A DNA stretch of 64,000 nt. Origin: Pseudomonas sp. RIT288 (GTDB lineage Bacteria > Pseudomonadota > Gammaproteobacteria > Pseudomonadales > Pseudomonadaceae). The stretch lies in contig NZ_JFYN01000001.1 in the NCBI RefSeq assembly GCF_000631985.1, forward strand, positions 124,001-188,000, in the 5' to 3' direction. Every line of letters begins with the position of its first letter. The stretch's first letter is position 1. Positions 6,933 through 15,499 of this stretch are shown here, in pieces. The notes below the pieces were generated by a model. It searched no databases and was not told the DNA's origin. It was given only the letters and a program-made list of their open reading frames with translations. The position numbers and the translations under genes were made by a program.

Positions 6933-8881
6933 CAGTGGGCCTCCGCAGGTTCACGTTTGGCCGGGGTGGCAGGCTTGTTCGGCGCGGCATCTTCAAGCAG
7001 CGCATCGGCCACCAGTTCGGCGATGTCCTTGATCAGCGGACGCGGTTCGACCACGCCTTCGAGCATCGCCGTGCACTGTGGACAACCCACGGCTACCAGC
7101 TCGGCGCCGGTCTCGCGGATGTCGTCCATGCGCATGTCGGGAATCCGCTGCTTGCCCGGAATGTCGGTGATCGGCGCGCCGCCACCGCCACCGCAGCAGC
7201 GTGAGCGGAAGCCGGAACGTTGCATCTCTTTGACCTCGATGCCGAGGGCGCGCAGCACTTCGCGCGGCGCCTCGTACTCGCCGTTGTAGCGGCCGAGGTA
7301 GCACGGGTCGTGGTAGGTCACGCTGTTGCCTTTGTGCTGACCGAGATTGAGCGCGCCGGCCTGAATGATTTCCGCCATGTAGGTGCTGTGGTGCTGCACC
7401 AGGTAGTTGCCGTCGAAAGCACCGTACTCGTTTTTCAACACATGGAAACTGTGCGGATCGCAGGTGACGATGCGGTTGAAGCTGTATTTGGCCAAGGTCT
7501 GGATATTGCGTTTGGCGAGCAACTGGAACGTCGCTTCGTCACCGAGACGCCGGGCTACGTCGCCGCTGTCACGCTCTTCGAGACCGAGCACCGCGAAGTC
7601 GACCTTTGCGGCTTTCAGCACTTTGACGAACGCGCGCAGGGTGCGCTGGTTGCGCATGTCGAAGGCACCGTCGCCGACCCAGAACAGTACGTCGGTGGAT
7701 TTCTTCTCGCTGAGCAGCGTGAGGTTCAGATCCGCCGCCCAGTTCATCCGCCCGCCCGGGGCGAAACCGCCGGGGTTGTCGGTGGCGATCAGGTTCTCGA
7801 GGACTTCGGCGCCCTTGTTCGGGGTCGCACCTTTTTCCAGGGTCAGATGGCGGCGCATGTCGACGATGGCGTCGACGTGCTCGATCATCATCGGGCATTC
7901 CTCGACGCAGGCGCGGCAGGTGGTGCACGACCACAGGGTCTCGGCATCGACCAGACCGTTGACGATCGGTTGATGCGGGTTGCCGCTGTGCTCACCAATT
8001 GGCTTGCCGGGGTACGGGCTACCGGCAAACTTCGCGTCCGTGCCGCCGGCGAGGCCGACGACCATGTCCTGAATCAGTTTCTTCGGGTTCAGCGGCTGAC
8101 CGGCAGCGAACGCCGGGCACGCCGCTTCGCACTTGCCGCACTGCACGCAGGCGTCGAAACCGAGCAACTGGTTCCAGGTGAAATCCTTGGGTTTTTCCAC
8201 GCCGAGCGGCGCGCTTGGATCATTCAGGTCCAGCGGTTTCAAACCGGTGGACCGACCGCCGCCAAAGCGCTCGGCGCGGCGGTGCCAGGCCAGGTGCAGG
8301 GCGCCGGCGAAGGCGTGCTTCATCGGCCCGCCCCAGGTCATGCCGAAGAACAATTCCGACACGCCCCACAGCACGCCGAGCCCGAGAATCGCCGCCAGCA
8401 GCCAGCCGCCGAAGTTCTCCGGGAGGATTCCGGCCACCGGCAGGGTCACCAGAAAGAACGAGGCGGAGAACGCCAGCAGGCTTTTCGGCAGACGCATCCA
8501 CGGGCCTTTCGACAACCGTGCCGGCGGATTGAGCCGGCGCCGATAAACAAAGAGCGCACCGACGAACATCACCGCCGTCATCAACAGCAGCGCATAGCCG
8601 AGGATGCGGTTATGCAGGCCGAAACCGTGCACCAGAATCGCCAGCACGATCGACGCCACCGCACCGCCGGCCGTGGCGACGTGGGTGTTGGCGATGTATT
8701 TGTCCCGCGCCACCACGTGGTGCAAGTCAACCATGTAGCGCTTGGGCATGGCGAACAGGCCGCCGATCAGATCGACCTTCGAGGCCCGGCCCCGACGCCA
8801 CATGGCCACCCGCCGCAACGCACCCAGCACCGCAAGGGCCAGGGCTGCGAACAACAGGATTGGAAGAAGGGTGTTCAACAT
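6932..8881 (-). CDS. dgcB: Dimethylglycine demethylation protein DgcB, membrane Fe-S oxidoreductase
   Basis: A 649-residue protein. The N-terminal part has several hydrophobic spans (about 1-21, 70-85, 95-113, 135-152 and 160-180). Two [4Fe-4S] ferredoxin motifs follow, at Cys245/248/251/255 and Cys319/322/325/329. The C-terminal heterodisulfide-reductase-like domains contain a CCGGGG motif. This is the build of a membrane Fe-S protein that takes electrons from a flavoprotein to quinone. It works with DgcA in converting dimethylglycine to sarcosine. The ATG at 8881 is chosen because the protein then begins with a clean membrane segment; an in-frame codon 54 bp upstream is less likely. Confidence 0.92.
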   Translation of the reverse strand: MLNTLLPILLFAALALAVLGALRRVAMWRRGRASKVDLIGGLFAMPKRYMVDLHHVVARDKYIANTHVATAGGAVASIVLAILVHGFGLHNRILGYALLLMTAVMFVGALFVYRRRLNPPARLSKGPWMRLPKSLLAFSASFFLVTLPVAGILPENFGGWLLAAILGLGVLWGVSELFFGMTWGGPMKHAFAGALHLAWHRRAERFGGGRSTGLKPLDLNDPSAPLGVEKPKDFTWNQLLGFDACVQCGKCEAACPAFAAGQPLNPKKLIQDMVVGLAGGTDAKFAGSPYPGKPIGEHSGNPHQPIVNGLVDAETLWSCTTCRACVEECPMMIEHVDAIVDMRRHLTLEKGATPNKGAEVLENLIATDNPGGFAPGGRMNWAADLNLTLLSEKKSTDVLFWVGDGAFDMRNQRTLRAFVKVLKAAKVDFAVLGLEERDSGDVARRLGDEATFQLLAKRNIQTLAKYSFNRIVTCDPHSFHVLKNEYGAFDGNYLVQHHSTYMAEIIQAGALNLGQHKGNSVTYHDPCYLGRYNGEYEAPREVLRALGIEVKEMQRSGFRSRCCGGGGGAPITDIPGKQRIPDMRMDDIRETGAELVAVGCPQCTAMLEGVVEPRPLIKDIAELVADALLEDAAPNKPATPAKREPAEAH

Positions 8882-8939
8882 GGTGAAGCTCCCAAAGACC
8901 TCGGGGTCATTTGTGCGCTGGCAAGAGCAACGCACCTAC

Positions 8940-9075
8940 CTGTGGCGAGGGAGCTTGCTCCCGCTGGAGTGCGCAGCGCTCCCAATACAGTCGCCGGTAT
9001 ATTCCTGATACACCGCGACTACAGTTTTTTGGGGCCGCTTCGCAGCCCAGCGGGAGCAAGCTCCCTCGCCACAGG
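8940..9075. repeat. Inverted repeat, type B
   Basis: Arms CTGTGGCGAGGGAGCTTGCT and its complement are separated by a longer middle part of about 80 bp. It is one of six copies in the window. It lies between dgcA and dgcB and so interrupts the operon; it may tune relative mRNA levels. Confidence 0.85.
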
Positions 9076-9092
9076 TGATGGTGGTGATGCCG

Positions 9093-11153
9093 TTAGAAAT
9101 CCTTGCAGAGCCGCAGGGCGTCGTAGATGGCGGCATGGGTATTACGCTGCGCCACGCAGTCGCCGATGCGGAACAGCAAGTAGCCGTCGCCGGTGCTGCT
9201 CAGCGAAGGTTGCGGCTGGATCGCGAACAACGCTTCGACGTCGATCTGACCCTTGTTGCGCGAACCCTCTTTGAGCGCGTAGTAGATTTCCTCATCCGGA
9301 CGCACGCCGTTTTCCACCACCACCTGATCGACCACCCGCTCCTCTTTGGCGCCGGTGTATTCGTTCTCCAGCACCGCCACCAGTTTGTCGCCTTCGCGGT
9401 AGACCTTTTCCAGCATCATGTCGCCGGTCATGATCACTTCTTTCGGGTACATGCTGCGGTAGTAGGTCGGGAACGACGTCCCACCAATGGCCACGCCCGG
9501 CTTGATGTCGTCGGTGACGATCTCGACCTGGCTGCCCTTGTCGGCGAGGAAGTCGGCGACCGACATGCCGGTGAACTCGCAAATGGTGTCGTAGACCAGC
9601 ACGTTCTTGCCCGGCGCGACCTTGCCGTCAAGCACGTCCCAGCTGCTGACCACCAACCCTTCGGCGGCGCCCCAGTGTTCGTTCTGCTCAAGGAACGGAT
9701 GCCCACCGACTGCCAGCACCACCACGTCCGGACGCAGATCCATAATGGTTGCCGCATCGGCCGCAGTGCCCAGACGCAGGTCGACTTTAAGCCGCGCCAG
9801 CTCCAGCTGGAACCAGCGGGTGATGCCGGCGATCTGGTCACGCTGCGGCGCTTTCGACGCGGTGGTGATCTGCCCGCCGATGAATTCTTTCTTCTCGAAC
9901 AGGGTCACGTCGTGGCCACGCTCGGCAGAGACACGTGCTGCTTCCATCCCGGCCGGGCCGGCACCAACGATCACCACTTTGCGTTTGACGCCTGTGGACT
10001 TCTCGATGATGTGCGGCACGCCCATGTATTCACGGGAGGTCGCGGCGTTCTGGATGCACAGCACGTCCAGACCTTGATACTGGCGGTCGATGCAGTAGTT
10101 GGCGCCGACGCACTGTTTGATCTGGTCGATCTGGCCCATCTTGATCTTGGCGATCAGGTGCGGGTCGGCGATGTGCGCGCGGGTCATGCCGACCATGTCG
10201 ACGTAACCGCCTTCAAGGATGCGCGTGGCCTGGTTCGGGTCCTTGATGTTCTGCGCGTGCAGCACCGGCACCTTGACCACTTCCTTGATCCCGGCCGCCA
10301 GGTGCAGGAAGGGCTCCGGCGGATAGCTCATGTTCGGAATCACGTTGGCCAGCGTGTTGTGGGTGTCGCAACCCGAACCGACCACGCCGATGAAATCGAG
10401 CATGCCGGTGTCGTCGTAATACTTGGCGATCTGCTTCATGTCCTCATGGGACAAACCGTCCGGGTGGAACTCGTCACCGCAGATACGCATGCCCACGCAG
10501 AAGTCATCGCCGACCTCGGCACGCACGGCTTTCAACACTTCCAGACCGAATTTCATCCGGCCCTCGAAGCTGCCACCCCATTCGTCGGTACGCTTGTTGA
10601 CGCGCGGACTCCAGAACTGGTCGATCATGTGCTGGTGCACGGCCGACAGCTCGACGCCGTCCAGGCCACCGGCCTTGGCGCGGCGCGCGGCCTGGGCGTA
10701 GTTGCCGATCACCCGCCAGATCTCTTCCGGCTCGATCGTCTTGCAGGTGGCACGGTGCACCGGTTCACGGATACCCGACGGCGACATCAGGGTCGGCCAG
10801 TGGAAACCATCCCAACGTGAGCGACGGCCCATGTGGGTAATCTGGATCATGATCTTGGCGCCATGCTTGTGCATGGCGTCGGCCAGATTCTGGAAGTGCG
10901 GAATGATCCGGTCGGTGGACAGGTTCACCGAACTCCACCATTGCTGCGGACTGTCGATGGCGACCACCGACGAGCCACCGCAGATCGCCAGGCCAATCCC
11001 GCCCTTGGCTTTCTCTTCGTAGTATTTGACGTAGCGCTCGGTGGTCATGCCACCGTCTGTCGCGTAGACCTCGGCGTGCGCGGTGCTGAGCACGCGGTTG
11101 CGGATGGTCAGTTTGCCAATTTGAATTGGCTGAAACATTGCTTCGAAAGCCAT
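9093..11153 (-). CDS. dgcA: Dimethylglycine demethylase DgcA
   Basis: A 686-residue flavoprotein of the trimethylamine dehydrogenase and 2,4-dienoyl-CoA reductase family. An N-terminal FMN TIM barrel (about 1-370) is followed by FAD/NAD-binding domains with VVIVGAGPAGMEAA at about 394-406. It demethylates dimethylglycine to sarcosine. In the Fe-S loop, Cys348, Cys354 and Cys366 are present, but the position matching the second cysteine of the four-cysteine family motif is Ala351. The gene follows a DUF5943 gene after 15 bp, in an operon that continues into dgcB and the etf genes. Confidence 0.94.
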   Translation of the reverse strand: MAFEAMFQPIQIGKLTIRNRVLSTAHAEVYATDGGMTTERYVKYYEEKAKGGIGLAICGGSSVVAIDSPQQWWSSVNLSTDRIIPHFQNLADAMHKHGAKIMIQITHMGRRSRWDGFHWPTLMSPSGIREPVHRATCKTIEPEEIWRVIGNYAQAARRAKAGGLDGVELSAVHQHMIDQFWSPRVNKRTDEWGGSFEGRMKFGLEVLKAVRAEVGDDFCVGMRICGDEFHPDGLSHEDMKQIAKYYDDTGMLDFIGVVGSGCDTHNTLANVIPNMSYPPEPFLHLAAGIKEVVKVPVLHAQNIKDPNQATRILEGGYVDMVGMTRAHIADPHLIAKIKMGQIDQIKQCVGANYCIDRQYQGLDVLCIQNAATSREYMGVPHIIEKSTGVKRKVVIVGAGPAGMEAARVSAERGHDVTLFEKKEFIGGQITTASKAPQRDQIAGITRWFQLELARLKVDLRLGTAADAATIMDLRPDVVVLAVGGHPFLEQNEHWGAAEGLVVSSWDVLDGKVAPGKNVLVYDTICEFTGMSVADFLADKGSQVEIVTDDIKPGVAIGGTSFPTYYRSMYPKEVIMTGDMMLEKVYREGDKLVAVLENEYTGAKEERVVDQVVVENGVRPDEEIYYALKEGSRNKGQIDVEALFAIQPQPSLSSTGDGYLLFRIGDCVAQRNTHAAIYDALRLCKDF

Positions 11154-11168
11154 GGCGGGTTCCTCGAC

Positions 11169-11699
11169 TTACAACGGCTTGACGGTGAACAGGCCGTCGT
11201 CGTGGCCTTCTTCTGAGCCACCGTAGACTTGCTCGGCAACCGTACGAATCTTGCTGCCGCGTGCCTCAAGAATTTGGTCCATGGCGCCGGCAAACCAGCC
11301 GGTGAACATGTAGTCGACCTTGCGCCCGACCTTGCCGTACACGTAGACGAATGCCGAGTGTTCGAGCTTGACGCTGGCGGTGCCTTTGTCGAGGTCGATG
11401 TCCTGAATCTTGAACAGGCCCCAGCCGCGTTGCGACAGACGCTTCATGTAGTGCTCGAACACCGCGACGCCTTCCAGGCCATGGCATTCGGCTTCTTTTT
11501 CACACCAGTGCCAGGCGGATTTGTAGCCGGCCTTGTAGAGGATTTCGGCATAGGCTTCAGCGCCCAGCACCTCCTCGATGCCCATGTGGTTGTTGACGAA
11601 AAAGTGGCGTGGCACGTAGAGCATCGGCAGGGCGTCGGAGGTCCAGACACCGGTTTCGCTGTCGACTTCGATTGGTAATTGCGGGGCGATCTTGGCCAT
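11169..11699 (-). CDS. DUF5943 domain protein of the dgc operon
   Basis: A 176-residue soluble protein without signal peptide or membrane span. I recognise it as the DUF5943 protein (related to the V4R-like fold) encoded just before dgcA in Pseudomonas. Visible features are conserved aromatic stretches (MLYVPRHFFVNNHMG near 26-40, YKSAWHWCEKEAECHG near 59-74). Its molecular role is not established. Its place between the dipeptidase-like gene and dgcA, with short gaps, suggests a helper role in dimethylglycine oxidation, perhaps assembly or substrate handling. Confidence 0.8.
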   Translation of the reverse strand: MAKIAPQLPIEVDSETGVWTSDALPMLYVPRHFFVNNHMGIEEVLGAEAYAEILYKAGYKSAWHWCEKEAECHGLEGVAVFEHYMKRLSQRGWGLFKIQDIDLDKGTASVKLEHSAFVYVYGKVGRKVDYMFTGWFAGAMDQILEARGSKIRTVAEQVYGGSEEGHDDGLFTVKPL

Positions 11700-11777
11700 G
11701 GAAACTTAACTCCAGAAAATTCGGTTTGTTGCCCCCGGCGCGGACGGCCGGGGGAAAGGATTCAGAATTGCGGTGGC

Positions 11778-12755
11778 TTATTCGCCCCAGACATCCTTGA
11801 GGACGTTGACCCAGTTTTCGCCCATGATCTTGCGCACCACACGCTCGGAGTGGCCGCGCTTGAGCAGGGTTTCGGTCAGGTTCGGGAACTCGCCGACAGT
11901 GCGGATGCCCAGCGGGTTGATGATCTTGCCGAAGCTGGTCAGACGACGGGCGTAGCCCTTGTCGTGGGTCAGGTATTCGAAGAAGTCCTGGCCGTGCCCC
12001 TGGGTGAAGTCGGTGCCGATGCCGATGGCGTCTTCGCCGACGATGTTCATGGTGTATTCGATGGCTTCGGCGTAATCGTCGATGGTCGAATCGATGCCTT
12101 TGGCGAGGAACGGCGCGAACATGGTCACGCCGACAAAACCGCCATGGTCGGCAATGAACTTCAGTTCTTCATCGGACTTGTTGCGTGGGTGCTCTTTCAG
12201 ACCCGACGGCAGGCAGTGGGAATAGCAGACCGGTTTTTTCGATTCGAGGATGACTTCTTCGGACGTCTTGGAGCCGACGTGGGACAGGTCGCACATGACG
12301 CCGACGCGGTTCATCTCGGCGACGATTTCGCGACCGAAGCCCGACAGGCCGCCGTCACGCTCGTAGCAACCGGTGCCGACCAGATTCTGGGTGTTGTAGC
12401 ACATCTGCACGATGCCGACGCCGAGCTGCTTGAACACCTCGACATAGCCGATCTGGTCTTCAAACGCGTGGGCGTTCTGGAAGCCGAAGAGGATGCCGGT
12501 CTTGCCCTGCTCCTTTGCGCGACGAATGTCGGCGGTGGTGCGCACCGGCATCACCAGGTCGCTGTTTTCGCGGATCAGCTTCTGGCTGGCGGCAATATTG
12601 TTCACGGTCGCCTGAAAGCCTTCCCACACCGACACAGTGCAGTTGGCCGCCGTCAGACCGCCCTTGCGCATGTCTTCGAACAGCTCGCGGTTCCATTTGG
12701 CAATGATCAGACCGTCGATAACGATGCTGTCGGCGTGTAATTCGGCTGGGCTCAT
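11778..12755 (-). CDS. Membrane dipeptidase-like (peptidase M19) protein
   Basis: A 325-residue protein of the renal dipeptidase family, first gene of the dgc operon. The ATG at 12755 has an AAGGGGA ribosome-binding site and gives the usual length; an in-frame start 132 bp upstream is less likely. CDLSHVG and the later VCYSHCLPSGLKEHPRN region keep two metal-site histidines. However, the N-terminal HxD of the family is replaced (VIDGLIIAKW), and the bridging glutamate position reads GFQNAHAF. Classical dipeptidase activity is therefore doubtful. No signal peptide is present, so it is probably cytoplasmic. Context suggests a role linked to methylated glycines. Confidence 0.85.
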   Translation of the reverse strand: MSPAELHADSIVIDGLIIAKWNRELFEDMRKGGLTAANCTVSVWEGFQATVNNIAASQKLIRENSDLVMPVRTTADIRRAKEQGKTGILFGFQNAHAFEDQIGYVEVFKQLGVGIVQMCYNTQNLVGTGCYERDGGLSGFGREIVAEMNRVGVMCDLSHVGSKTSEEVILESKKPVCYSHCLPSGLKEHPRNKSDEELKFIADHGGFVGVTMFAPFLAKGIDSTIDDYAEAIEYTMNIVGEDAIGIGTDFTQGHGQDFFEYLTHDKGYARRLTSFGKIINPLGIRTVGEFPNLTETLLKRGHSERVVRKIMGENWVNVLKDVWGE

Positions 12756-12989
12756 CAGGCGTCCCCTTATTGGCGATTCATGCGCCGAATCGTCTGCCGG
12801 CGCTTTGGGGCCAGCATATGCCTCGGTGCCGGGGCGACCGGGTGCAAAAACGACAGGGGAATTGCCGAAAGCGTCAATCCGCGACAAAGGGTCGCCAGGC
12901 GCCCCGATCAGCTACCTGTTCAAGCCCGCCAGCTTGAGCCAGAATCTCGCGCATCTTGCATACACCACTGGATTAGAGCGGCGACCACC

Positions 12990-13391
12990 ATGAAATCGAT
13001 CTTCCTGGCCCTGGCACTGATTGCAACCGGCGTACACGCCGCCGAAGAGACCGACAACAACCCGTGCGACGCGGTGGAAAACGACGTCCAGACCCTGGAA
13101 TGCTCGACCTACAGCCGCACCACCGCCGAAGACCTGCTCAAGGACAACTACGCCAGCCTCAACGAGCGCATGCAGGCCACCTACGGCAAAAACGCCGCGC
13201 AACTGGCCGACATCACCGCCAAACTCAAAACCGCCCAGCAACAATGGCTGAAAACCCGCGACGCCGATTGCGCCGTGGAAGCGTTCCCCGCCACCGAAGG
13301 CAGCAAGGCGTTCAAGATTGCGCAGAATGACTGTGTGGCACGGATGAGTGACGAACGATCGGAGTTTTTGGAGTCGATCGGGCAGGAGTGA
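12990..13391 (+). CDS. LprI-like lysozyme-inhibitor-family protein (DUF1311)
   Basis: A 133-residue exported protein with a short signal peptide ending near VHA-AE (residues 1-17). The mature part has four cysteines and a helical LprI/DUF1311-type segment (NNPCDAV, LECST, DADCAVEAF, QNDCVARM). Members of this family are proposed to bind lysozyme or cell wall in the periplasm. The start was chosen for its signal peptide; the longer upstream reading is not coding-like. It is divergent from the dipeptidase-like gene and has no clear functional link to its neighbours. Confidence 0.75.
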   Translation: MKSIFLALALIATGVHAAEETDNNPCDAVENDVQTLECSTYSRTTAEDLLKDNYASLNERMQATYGKNAAQLADITAKLKTAQQQWLKTRDADCAVEAFPATEGSKAFKIAQNDCVARMSDERSEFLESIGQE

Positions 13392-13436
13392 TCCGGGAAG
13401 TTCGGAAACATGCCAACAAACGTTGTTGATTGGCCG

Positions 13437-13491
13437 ACTGGAAAATATAAGTAAAGATTCGAAAATCTTATAAAAGACTTATATTTCCAGT
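13437..13491 (+). promoter_or_regulatory. Nested inverted repeat, probable autoregulatory operator
   Basis: An outer pair of arms (ACTGGAAAATATAAGT at 13437-13452 and ACTTATATTTCCAGT at 13477-13491) encloses an inner palindrome AAGATT-CGAA-AATCTT at 13454-13469. The AT-rich element ends three bases before the ATG of the XRE gene, leaving no ordinary ribosome-binding site. Antitoxins of this type normally bind such palindromes over their own promoter. Confidence 0.7.
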
Positions 13492-13494
13492 GCC

Positions 13495-13818
13495 ATGACT
13501 CAATCTGTCGACATCCAAATCATCAACGATGCCGAGGGCAACCCCGCCTTCGTAGTCATTCCCTACGCTCAATACGTTGCGCAGAAATTGCAGCCCGATC
13601 TGATCCCGCATGAGGTGGTCAGTCGAATGGTCGACGGAGCGACACCTATCCGTGCCTGGCGCGAACACCTGAATCTGACTCAGGAAGAAGTGGCGAAACG
13701 TCTGGGAATTTCCCAGCCGGCGTTCGCTCAACAGGAAACGGTAGCGAAGCCACGCAAGGCAACTCGGGAGAAAATTGCCGCAGCGTTCGGCATCACCGCC
13801 AATCAGCTTGAGTTGTAG
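13495..13818 (+). CDS. XRE-family regulator, antitoxin-like
   Basis: A 107-residue protein. The C-terminal half is a helix-turn-helix domain (LNLTQEEVAKRLGISQPAFAQQE near 60-82). The N-terminal 45 residues (QIINDAEGNPAFVVIPYAQY) resemble the Phd/YefM-like segments that antitoxins use to bind a toxin. No RelE/ParE or other toxin gene lies on either side, so this is an orphan antitoxin or a solitary regulator. It probably binds the nested palindrome in front of its own start. DUF3010 follows after 28 bp and may share the transcript. Confidence 0.8.
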   Translation: MTQSVDIQIINDAEGNPAFVVIPYAQYVAQKLQPDLIPHEVVSRMVDGATPIRAWREHLNLTQEEVAKRLGISQPAFAQQETVAKPRKATREKIAAAFGITANQLEL

Positions 13819-13846
13819 GCTGCCCTCTTCATTCAAAGGAATTCCC

Positions 13847-14263
13847 ATGAACATCTGCGGCATCGAAATCAAAGGCAGCGAAGCGATCATCGCCGTGGCC
13901 TCCCTCGACGGTTCGGCCTTGAGCCACGTTGCACTGAACACCAAGAAAATCGCCCTCGACGATGATGACGAGGCGGCCAACGTCAAACGCTTCGCGGCGC
14001 AGGTTGCGTCGTTTGTGCGCGAACATTCGATTGACCGGATTGCGATCAAGAAGCGCAGCAAGAAGGGTGAGTTTGCCGGTGGGCCGACCACGTTCAAGAT
14101 CGAGGGTGTGTTTCAGTTGCTGGACGGGTGCGAGGTGACGCTGTTGTCGCCGCAGACGATCAATGCGCAGGCCAAGAAGCACAATTTCGAGTTGCCGGGG
14201 ACGTTGAACAAGTATCAGCACGAGGCTTATAAAGCGGCGTGTTCGGCGTTGGTGAAGAAGTAA
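13847..14263 (+). CDS. DUF3010 family protein
   Basis: A 138-residue protein that starts MNICGIEIKGSEAIIAVASLDG, the usual beginning of DUF3010 proteins. This opening resembles the beta-hairpin of RNase H-like or actin-like folds, and DCEVTLLSPQTINAQAKKHN-like features occur near residues 95-115. The function is unknown. AAAGGAATTCCC precedes the ATG. It ends just before a REP-like repeat, which may serve as its terminator. It may be co-transcribed with the XRE gene upstream. Confidence 0.8.
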   Translation: MNICGIEIKGSEAIIAVASLDGSALSHVALNTKKIALDDDDEAANVKRFAAQVASFVREHSIDRIAIKKRSKKGEFAGGPTTFKIEGVFQLLDGCEVTLLSPQTINAQAKKHNFELPGTLNKYQHEAYKAACSALVKK

Positions 14264-14265
14264 GT

Positions 14266-14345
14266 TCAAAAGATCGCAGCCTTCGGCAGCTCCTGCATTG
14301 GAATGCACTTCCCTGTAGGAGCTGCCGAAGGCTGCGATCTTTTGA
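14266..14345. repeat. REP-like inverted repeat, type A (outward form)
   Basis: Two arms in the reverse arrangement to the copy at 127-217 (TCAAAAGATCGCAGCC first). It separates the convergent DUF3010 and cdhR genes. Confidence 0.85.
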
Positions 14346-14347
14346 TT

Positions 14348-15292
14348 TCAGGCCTGGGCGGTACGCCGGTCCTCGCGGGGACAGCGAGCGAACCTCGCTC
14401 GATAACTGCGGGTGAAATACGACGGCGATTCAAACCCGCAGGCGATACTGACTTCGAGCACGCTCATATCGGTCTGGCGCAACAGCTGCCGGGCCTTTTC
14501 CAATCGCAGGCGCAAATAGAAATTGCTTGGCGTGTCGTTCAGATGCAGCCGAAACAAGCGCTCCAGCTGCCGCCGCGTGACCTTGATCGATTCCGCCAGT
14601 TGCAGCGTGGTCAGCGGTGGTTCGCTGTGTTGCTCCATCTCGCCAATCACCTGCACCAGCTTCTTGTTGCTGATGCCGTAGCGCGTGGCGACTTCCATGC
14701 GCTGGTGGTCCTTGCGCGGTCGGATCCGCCCCAATACGAATTGCTCACTGACCTGAATCGCCAGTTGCGGACCATGGGCCTGGGCGATCAGATCAAGCAT
14801 CAGATCGATGGACGCCGTGCCGCCCGCCGAGGTGATGCGCCGCCGGTCAATCTCGAACAGCTCCTGGGTCACGCTGAGCTGTGGATAAGATTCCTTGAAC
14901 GCATCGATGGCTTCCCAGTGCAGGGTCAGGCGATGGCCGTCGAGCAGGCCGGCTTCGGCGAGGACGAAACTGCCGGTGTCGATGGCGCCGAGGGTCACGC
15001 CTTCGTTGTCCAGCCGTCGCAGCCAGTGTTCAAGGGGCGGCGTGGCGAACTTCAGCGGTTCGAATCCGGCCACCACCAACAACGTCGCACCTTTCTTCAG
15101 CGGTTCCAGCGCCGCGTCGGCGTTGACCGACATGCCATTGCTCGCCAGCACCGCCCCACCATCGGCGCTGAGCACGTGCCAGCGGTACAGCTCGCCGCGA
15201 AAGCGGTTGGCCACCCGCAGCGGCTCGATCGCAGAGATAAAGCCGATGGCCGAGAACCCCGGCATCAGCAGAAAGTAAAAATCCTGGGACAT
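14348..15292 (-). CDS. cdhR: Carnitine-responsive AraC/GlxA-type regulator CdhR
   Basis: A 314-residue regulator with an N-terminal DJ-1/PfpI-like (GlxA-type) ligand domain (about 1-165) and a C-terminal AraC helix-turn-helix domain. The second HTH is seen in MSVLEVSIACGFESPSYFTRSYRARF-like sequence near 276-301. Its place next to caiX-cdhC-cdhA-cdhB identifies it as CdhR, the activator of carnitine catabolism. It is divergent from caiX, and the 207-bp spacer should hold the shared control sites. A perfect inverted DnaA box lies at 14880-14888 inside the gene. Confidence 0.9.
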   Translation of the reverse strand: MSQDFYFLLMPGFSAIGFISAIEPLRVANRFRGELYRWHVLSADGGAVLASNGMSVNADAALEPLKKGATLLVVAGFEPLKFATPPLEHWLRRLDNEGVTLGAIDTGSFVLAEAGLLDGHRLTLHWEAIDAFKESYPQLSVTQELFEIDRRRITSAGGTASIDLMLDLIAQAHGPQLAIQVSEQFVLGRIRPRKDHQRMEVATRYGISNKKLVQVIGEMEQHSEPPLTTLQLAESIKVTRRQLERLFRLHLNDTPSNFYLRLRLEKARQLLRQTDMSVLEVSIACGFESPSYFTRSYRARFARCPREDRRTAQA

Positions 15293-15499
15293 GTGCGCAC
15301 TCGATTCGCGGGTAACGAGAGGGAGGGGAGCGTGGATCGTTGATACGCCGTTTGGCGTCGGCGTTCAAGCGCACAGGTCGCTACAGTGCAAGAGCCAGTC
15401 GCCGCAGTGCGCTTTCACCGGGGCATTGCTGCGTAACTTTGCATCACCGGCACGCCAGATGCCGGAACTCACAATAAACGACCTGCCGAGGAACCCGAC

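Noticed and set aside
7220..9274. A 684-codon plus-strand frame over dgcB
   Set aside because: It is antisense to dgcB, which has clear Fe-S and membrane motifs. Long open antisense frames are common in GC-rich genes, and this one has no recognisable domain.
9075..10820. A 581-codon plus-strand frame over dgcA
   Set aside because: Shadow of dgcA; histidine- and glutamine-rich composition with no domain.
12835..12895. GbdR direct repeat upstream of the dgc operon
   Set aside because: Several CGAC motifs occur, but none form a clean pair 20-21 bp apart, so only the shared ATCCGCGACA is mentioned.
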